From Prolixibacteraceae bacterium (GTDB lineage: Bacteria > Bacteroidota > Bacteroidia > Bacteroidales > Prolixibacteraceae): DNA of 64,000 nucleotides. The translations under genes and the position numbers were made by a program. The DNA lies in the NCBI GenBank assembly GCA_028683385.1, contig JAQUIJ010000002.1:124001-188000 (forward strand), in the 5' to 3' direction. Position 1 is the first letter of the stretch, and each line of letters begins with the position of its first letter. Under the pieces are notes generated by a model, which worked only from the letters and a program-made list of their open reading frames with translations, had not been told where the DNA came from and did no database searches. Positions 61,222-64,000 of this stretch are shown here, piece by piece.

Positions 61222-61728
61222 ATGCCAGGAATAAAACTTTCAGAAAAAACCATCGGACTGATCAGGGAAGTCTGTTCTGATTTCGGGAACCAGGGAAGTG
61301 AACTGATTAATGTATTGCATCAGGTGCAGAGTAAGTTAGGCTATTTGCCAGCCGAAGTGCAGGAAGTAATTGCCAAAGAATTGAATATTTCTATAGCCAA
61401 AGTTTACGGAGTGGTTACCTTCTACTCGTTCTTTACAATGATCCCAATGGGCGAACACCCGATTTCCATTTGTATGGGAACGGCTTGTTATGTGCGCGGT
61501 TCGGAACAGGTTCTTGCCGAATTTAAGCGACAACTAAGTATCGAAGTGGGGCAAAGTACTGCCGACAATAAATTTTCGCTCAATTGCCTTCGCTGTGTCG
61601 GCGCCTGCGGTTTGGCTCCTGTGGTGATGGTAGGCGATAAAGTATATGGCCGTGTCTCGCCACAAATGGTAAAAGGCATTATTTCCGAATATAAGGAAGG
61701 TTGCGCTTCTGAAGCAAAATCAGCGTAA
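61222..61728 (+). CDS. hydC: HydC, NuoE-like 2Fe-2S subunit of the bifurcating hydrogenase
   Basis: HydC passes electrons between HydB and HydA. The 168-residue protein has the NuoE layout: a helical N-terminal part (EVCSDFGNQGSELINVLHQVQSKLGYLP) and the thioredoxin-like 2Fe-2S domain with Cys ligands in CMGTACYVRGSEQV near residue 85 and CLRCVGACGLAPVVMV near 125. It is separated from hydA by the four-helix-bundle insert; usually hydC is adjacent to hydB or hydA. A strong terminator follows. Confidence 0.93.
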   Translation: MPGIKLSEKTIGLIREVCSDFGNQGSELINVLHQVQSKLGYLPAEVQEVIAKELNISIAKVYGVVTFYSFFTMIPMGEHPISICMGTACYVRGSEQVLAEFKRQLSIEVGQSTADNKFSLNCLRCVGACGLAPVVMVGDKVYGRVSPQMVKGIISEYKEGCASEAKSA

Positions 61729-61745
61729 TTTCCTTATTTATGTGT

Positions 61746-61789
61746 TTAGTGAGCGGGTGACTCAAAGTCATCCGCTCACTAATTTTTTT
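61746..61789 (+). terminator. Strong rho-independent terminator after hydC
   Basis: A stem of about 17 bp (TTAGTGAGCGGGTGACT with AGTCATCCGCTCACTAA, one mismatch or wobble) around a three-base loop is followed by seven T. Confidence 0.93.
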
Positions 61790-61845
61790 GCCGATGCTTC
61801 TTCACAAAAATCTTTATCTTTCACCGAACTTTTTAACACCAACCT

Positions 61846-62658
61846 ATGAACAGAATTATTCTTGTGCTTTTATTTGTTGTTACTGTTATTATCGCACCAG
61901 CCCAACCACAAACTGCTTCAGTAACCTACAAAACTGAAAACAATATCGCATACCATCTCGGCCAGAACCTTGATGAATACCAGAAAGAGAGATGCAAACT
62001 GGATATCTATTATCCTGAAAATGTGGATAGTTTTACAACGGTGGTTTGGTTTCATGGTGGTGGTTTAACTGGCGGTGAAAAATCAATTCCGGAAAGATTA
62101 AAAAACCGAAAATTGGCTGTTGTGGCAGTGAATTACCGGTTGAGTCCAAAAGTGAAAAGTCCGGCATACATCGATGATGCTGCTGCTGCGGTGGCCTGGG
62201 TTTTCAAAAATATCAGTAAATATGGCGGTGATCCAAAGAAAATAGTGGTTTCAGGCCATTCTGCCGGCGGTTACCTTACCTGTATGATCGGACTTGATAA
62301 GCATTACCTGGCGGCCTACGGAATTGATGCCAACGCTATTCAAAAACTGGTGCCTTTCAGTGGACAGATGATCACTCATTTTGAAATCCGTAAAGAGCGC
62401 GGAATAAAGGATACTCAACCCATTGTCGATGAATTTGCTCCGCTCTTTCATGTTCGGGCTGATGCGCCGCCACTGTATTTAATCACCGGCGACCGTGAAC
62501 TGGAAATGCTGGGCCGCTATGAAGAGAATGCTTATATGTGCCGCATGATGCGCCTTTCAGGACACAAACAAACAACTTTGTACGAATTGGATGGCTTCGA
62601 CCATGGTGGAATGGCTCAGCCAGCATTTGATTTGCTATTGCGAATTCTGATGAAATAG
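61846..62658 (+). CDS. Secreted alpha/beta hydrolase (esterase/lipase type)
   Basis: The 270-residue protein has a signal peptide (about 1-20, IILVLLFVVTVIIAPAQP) and an alpha/beta-hydrolase fold of the hormone-sensitive-lipase/BD-FAE kind. The oxyanion motif VVWFHGGGLTGGEK is near residue 68 and the nucleophile elbow VVSGHSAGGYL near 135. The acid is near LYLITGDRELE (about 215) and the catalytic His in LDGFDHGGM near 250. The substrate may be an acetyl or feruloyl ester. It has its own terminator and is not obviously linked to the hydrogenase genes on either side. Confidence 0.87.
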   Translation: MNRIILVLLFVVTVIIAPAQPQTASVTYKTENNIAYHLGQNLDEYQKERCKLDIYYPENVDSFTTVVWFHGGGLTGGEKSIPERLKNRKLAVVAVNYRLSPKVKSPAYIDDAAAAVAWVFKNISKYGGDPKKIVVSGHSAGGYLTCMIGLDKHYLAAYGIDANAIQKLVPFSGQMITHFEIRKERGIKDTQPIVDEFAPLFHVRADAPPLYLITGDRELEMLGRYEENAYMCRMMRLSGHKQTTLYELDGFDHGGMAQPAFDLLLRILMK

Positions 62659-62678
62659 AAGATTGTTATTTTACAAGG

Positions 62679-62718
62679 AAACTCATTCGTTGGACTACAA
62701 TCCAGAGAATGAGTTTTT
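62679..62718 (+). terminator. Rho-independent terminator after the esterase gene
   Basis: AAACTCATTC (62679-62688) pairs with GAATGAGTTT (62707-62716), with TGGA/TCCA in the inner stem, followed by a short T run. Confidence 0.82.
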
Positions 62719-63054
62719 CTATTTTCACGAAACCCAATTGATTCTATCTCCGATAAGAGCAGGAGGTAAAGGTTCTCCACATTTTCAAATTAGTTTTATT
62801 ACATTTCCTTGTCATTCAATGTGCTGAATATGTCGAATAACACCTAAATGCGATGATATTCTGGTTCATAACCATAGTTTATCTCTTTCTACTTCCTTAA
62901 ATTTAGACGAGTTGATCTTCTTCCTGAATCTTCTTTCCGTTTCGGAAAATATACTGAAGAACGAAATGATCCGGCTGTTTTATCAGCACTTCTGAACATC
63001 GCCAATCGTTTGTTTTCTTACATCCAGAATCTATTTCTCATGATTGCATCGATA

Positions 63055-63062
63055 TAATTTTG
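63055..63062 (+). promoter_or_regulatory. -7 box for the second NuoE/NuoF unit
   Basis: TAATTTTG matches TAnnTTTG 51 bases before the chosen ATG. A TTTC at 63034-63037, 17 bases upstream, is a weak -33 candidate. Confidence 0.5.
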
Positions 63063-63113
63063 TATGGTTTCAGGAGAATCTCAGATATTCATCAACGAAT
63101 AAATCTTTTACAT

Positions 63114-63599
63114 ATGCACCCTGTTTCCGAATTGATCAAAAATCTGGCCGATCAGCATGGTCGTGAACGGCGCAATCTGCTACCGATTCTTCAGGGAGTT
63201 GTTGAGCAGGAAAAATACCTTTCAGAATTTTCAATGATTGAAATTGCCCGTGAATTGGATCTGCCAGCTGCCGAAGTATATGGTACTGCTACTTTCTATT
63301 CTTTTCTGGAATACAAAAAAATGGGCAAATATATCATTCGTGTCTGCAAAACCATTACCTGTTCCATGAAAGGGAAAAACCAAATCATGTTGGCCATTGA
63401 GGATATGTTGAAAATCAGTGCCGGTGAAACTACTCCTGATGGAAATTTCTCATTGCTTCAGACCAATTGCCTGGGGTTTTGCCACAAGGCACCTGCAATG
63501 CTTATTAACAACGAAATTTATACAGAGCTGACACCTGAAAAAGTACGTGAGATTTTAAGCTCATACCTGGAAAAGAAAGGAGGCTTGTATGACAACTAA
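63114..63599 (+). CDS. Second NuoE-like 2Fe-2S subunit
   Basis: The 161-residue protein has the NuoE layout: RRNLLPILQGVVEQEKYLSE in the helical N-terminal part, the ATFYSFLEYKKMGKY link near residue 75, and 2Fe-2S ligands in VCKTITCSMKGKN (Cys-x4-Cys near 97-102) and NCLGFCHKAP (Cys-x3-Cys near 139-143). It differs clearly from the HydC at 61222, so it is a separate paralogue. The ATG at 63114 is chosen; an upstream TTG at 63060 lies inside the promoter. It overlaps the next gene by ten bases. Confidence 0.88.
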   Translation: MHPVSELIKNLADQHGRERRNLLPILQGVVEQEKYLSEFSMIEIARELDLPAAEVYGTATFYSFLEYKKMGKYIIRVCKTITCSMKGKNQIMLAIEDMLKISAGETTPDGNFSLLQTNCLGFCHKAPAMLINNEIYTELTPEKVREILSSYLEKKGGLYDN

Positions 63600-64000
63600 T
63601 TACCAACTTAGAAGGGTTGATTTCATTTTTAAAAATGAAAACGATTGGGAAGAAGTGCTGAGTAAAAGCATCAGCCGAACTCCCCAGGAATTGATAAACG
63701 AACTGATCAGTTCAGAATTGAAGGGAAGGGGAGGCGCCGGATTTCCCACCGGATTAAAATGGAAACTTTCGTCGGAAGCGGTTGATGATATTAAATACGT
63801 GATTTGCAATGCCGATGAGGGAGAGCCAGGAACTTTTAAGGATCGGGAGATTTTGTCGAGGGTGCCATTTAAAGTTTTGACTGCCATGGCAGTATGCGGT
63901 CATGTGATTGGTGCAAAAGAAGGATACATTTACCTGCGCGGCGAATACTTTTTTCTTCAGCCTGAACTAAAAAAGGCGATTAGCGAGTTTGAGTACTTTT
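63590..64000 (+). CDS. Second NuoF-like NADH-binding subunit (3' end outside window)
   Basis: This is the N-terminal 137 residues of a NuoF/HydB-type flavoprotein. It lacks the N-terminal 2Fe-2S thioredoxin domain of HydB and starts almost directly with the flavin domain: LKGRGGAGFPTGLKWK near residue 46, VICNADEGEPGTFKDREIL near 70 and GAKEGYIYLRGEYFF near 110. In this it resembles NuoF of complex I and of NAD-dependent formate dehydrogenases. What follows beyond the window decides between a second bifurcating enzyme, a formate dehydrogenase or another NADH-linked complex. The start codon overlaps the preceding NuoE stop. Confidence 0.87.

Larger units (their letters stand above)
62659..63113. 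other. Gap between the esterase and the second NuoE gene
   Basis: This 455-base region holds the esterase terminator (62679-62718) and the promoter of the next unit (63055-63062). Between them a frame from 62874 to 63057 is open for about 60 codons without a start codon and resembles no family I know. I see no other gene. Confidence 0.6.

Noticed and set aside
62874-63057. Open frame of about 60 codons before the second NuoE gene
   Set aside because: There is no start codon, no recognisable family and it runs into the promoter region; listed only as part of the gap.

Overview
The window is a piece of a Bacteroidota chromosome. The signs are paired SusC/SusD genes under an ECF sigma/FecR pair, a fused SecDF, promoter boxes of the TTTG-N19-TAnnTTTG type (best seen before rplU), almost no Shine-Dalgarno sequences, and GPH sugar symporters. 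The bifurcating [FeFe]-hydrogenase genes, two kinds of pyrophosphatase and a xylan/glucan catabolic repertoire suggest a fermentative anaerobe of the Bacteroidales/Marinilabiliales group (inference; no rRNA gene is present to prove it).

Layout. 1-15 kb is mostly housekeeping: an ABC ATPase (cut by the window edge), TatA, SecDF, a serine hydrolase with an aspartyl protease, malate dehydrogenase, soluble pyrophosphatase, thyA-folA, a nucleoside permease, a bifunctional-nuclease protein, rplU-rpmA and serS. 14.8-30.4 kb is a glucuronoxylan utilisation locus: ECF sigma, FecR, SusC with an STN domain, SusD, acetylesterase, a decayed piece of a second alpha-glucuronidase (GH115-like), GH67, a GPH symporter, GH10 and GH43. 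30.5-37.7 kb holds storage-glucan genes: branching enzyme, a GSCFA protein, a glucan synthase-like glycosyltransferase and alpha-glucan phosphorylase. 37.8-42.6 kb carries a DMT exporter, a membrane ion-pumping pyrophosphatase and a dihydroorotate dehydrogenase-like flavoprotein. 42.7-50.2 kb is a second carbohydrate island: DUF362, a CBM6-like lipoprotein, a ROK regulator, an unassigned secreted TIM-barrel candidate and a GH9 glucanase.

50.3-64 kb is the most interesting part. An electron-bifurcating hydrogenase operon (a 2Fe-2S protein, HydB, HydA, HydC) is preceded by a signalling module. On one side a two-PAS protein and a SpoIIE-type phosphatase are transcribed leftward. On the other side a DRTGG protein, an RsbW-like ATPase, a HydS-like [FeFe]-hydrogenase with altered active-site loops and no PAS domain, a second DRTGG protein, a PHP phosphoesterase and a GHKL ATPase are transcribed rightward. 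This looks like a hydrogen- or redox-sensing partner-switching pathway whose parts are separate genes.

Three different repeat families have settled in gaps of this same gene run: a GGGTTGCG-type repeat, a pair of inverted GC-rich REP-like palindromes around a 41-codon ORF, and a four-helix-bundle gene framed by inverted TCATT-rich repeats between hydA and hydC. After a strong terminator and an esterase, a second NuoE/NuoF pair begins and runs off the window end.
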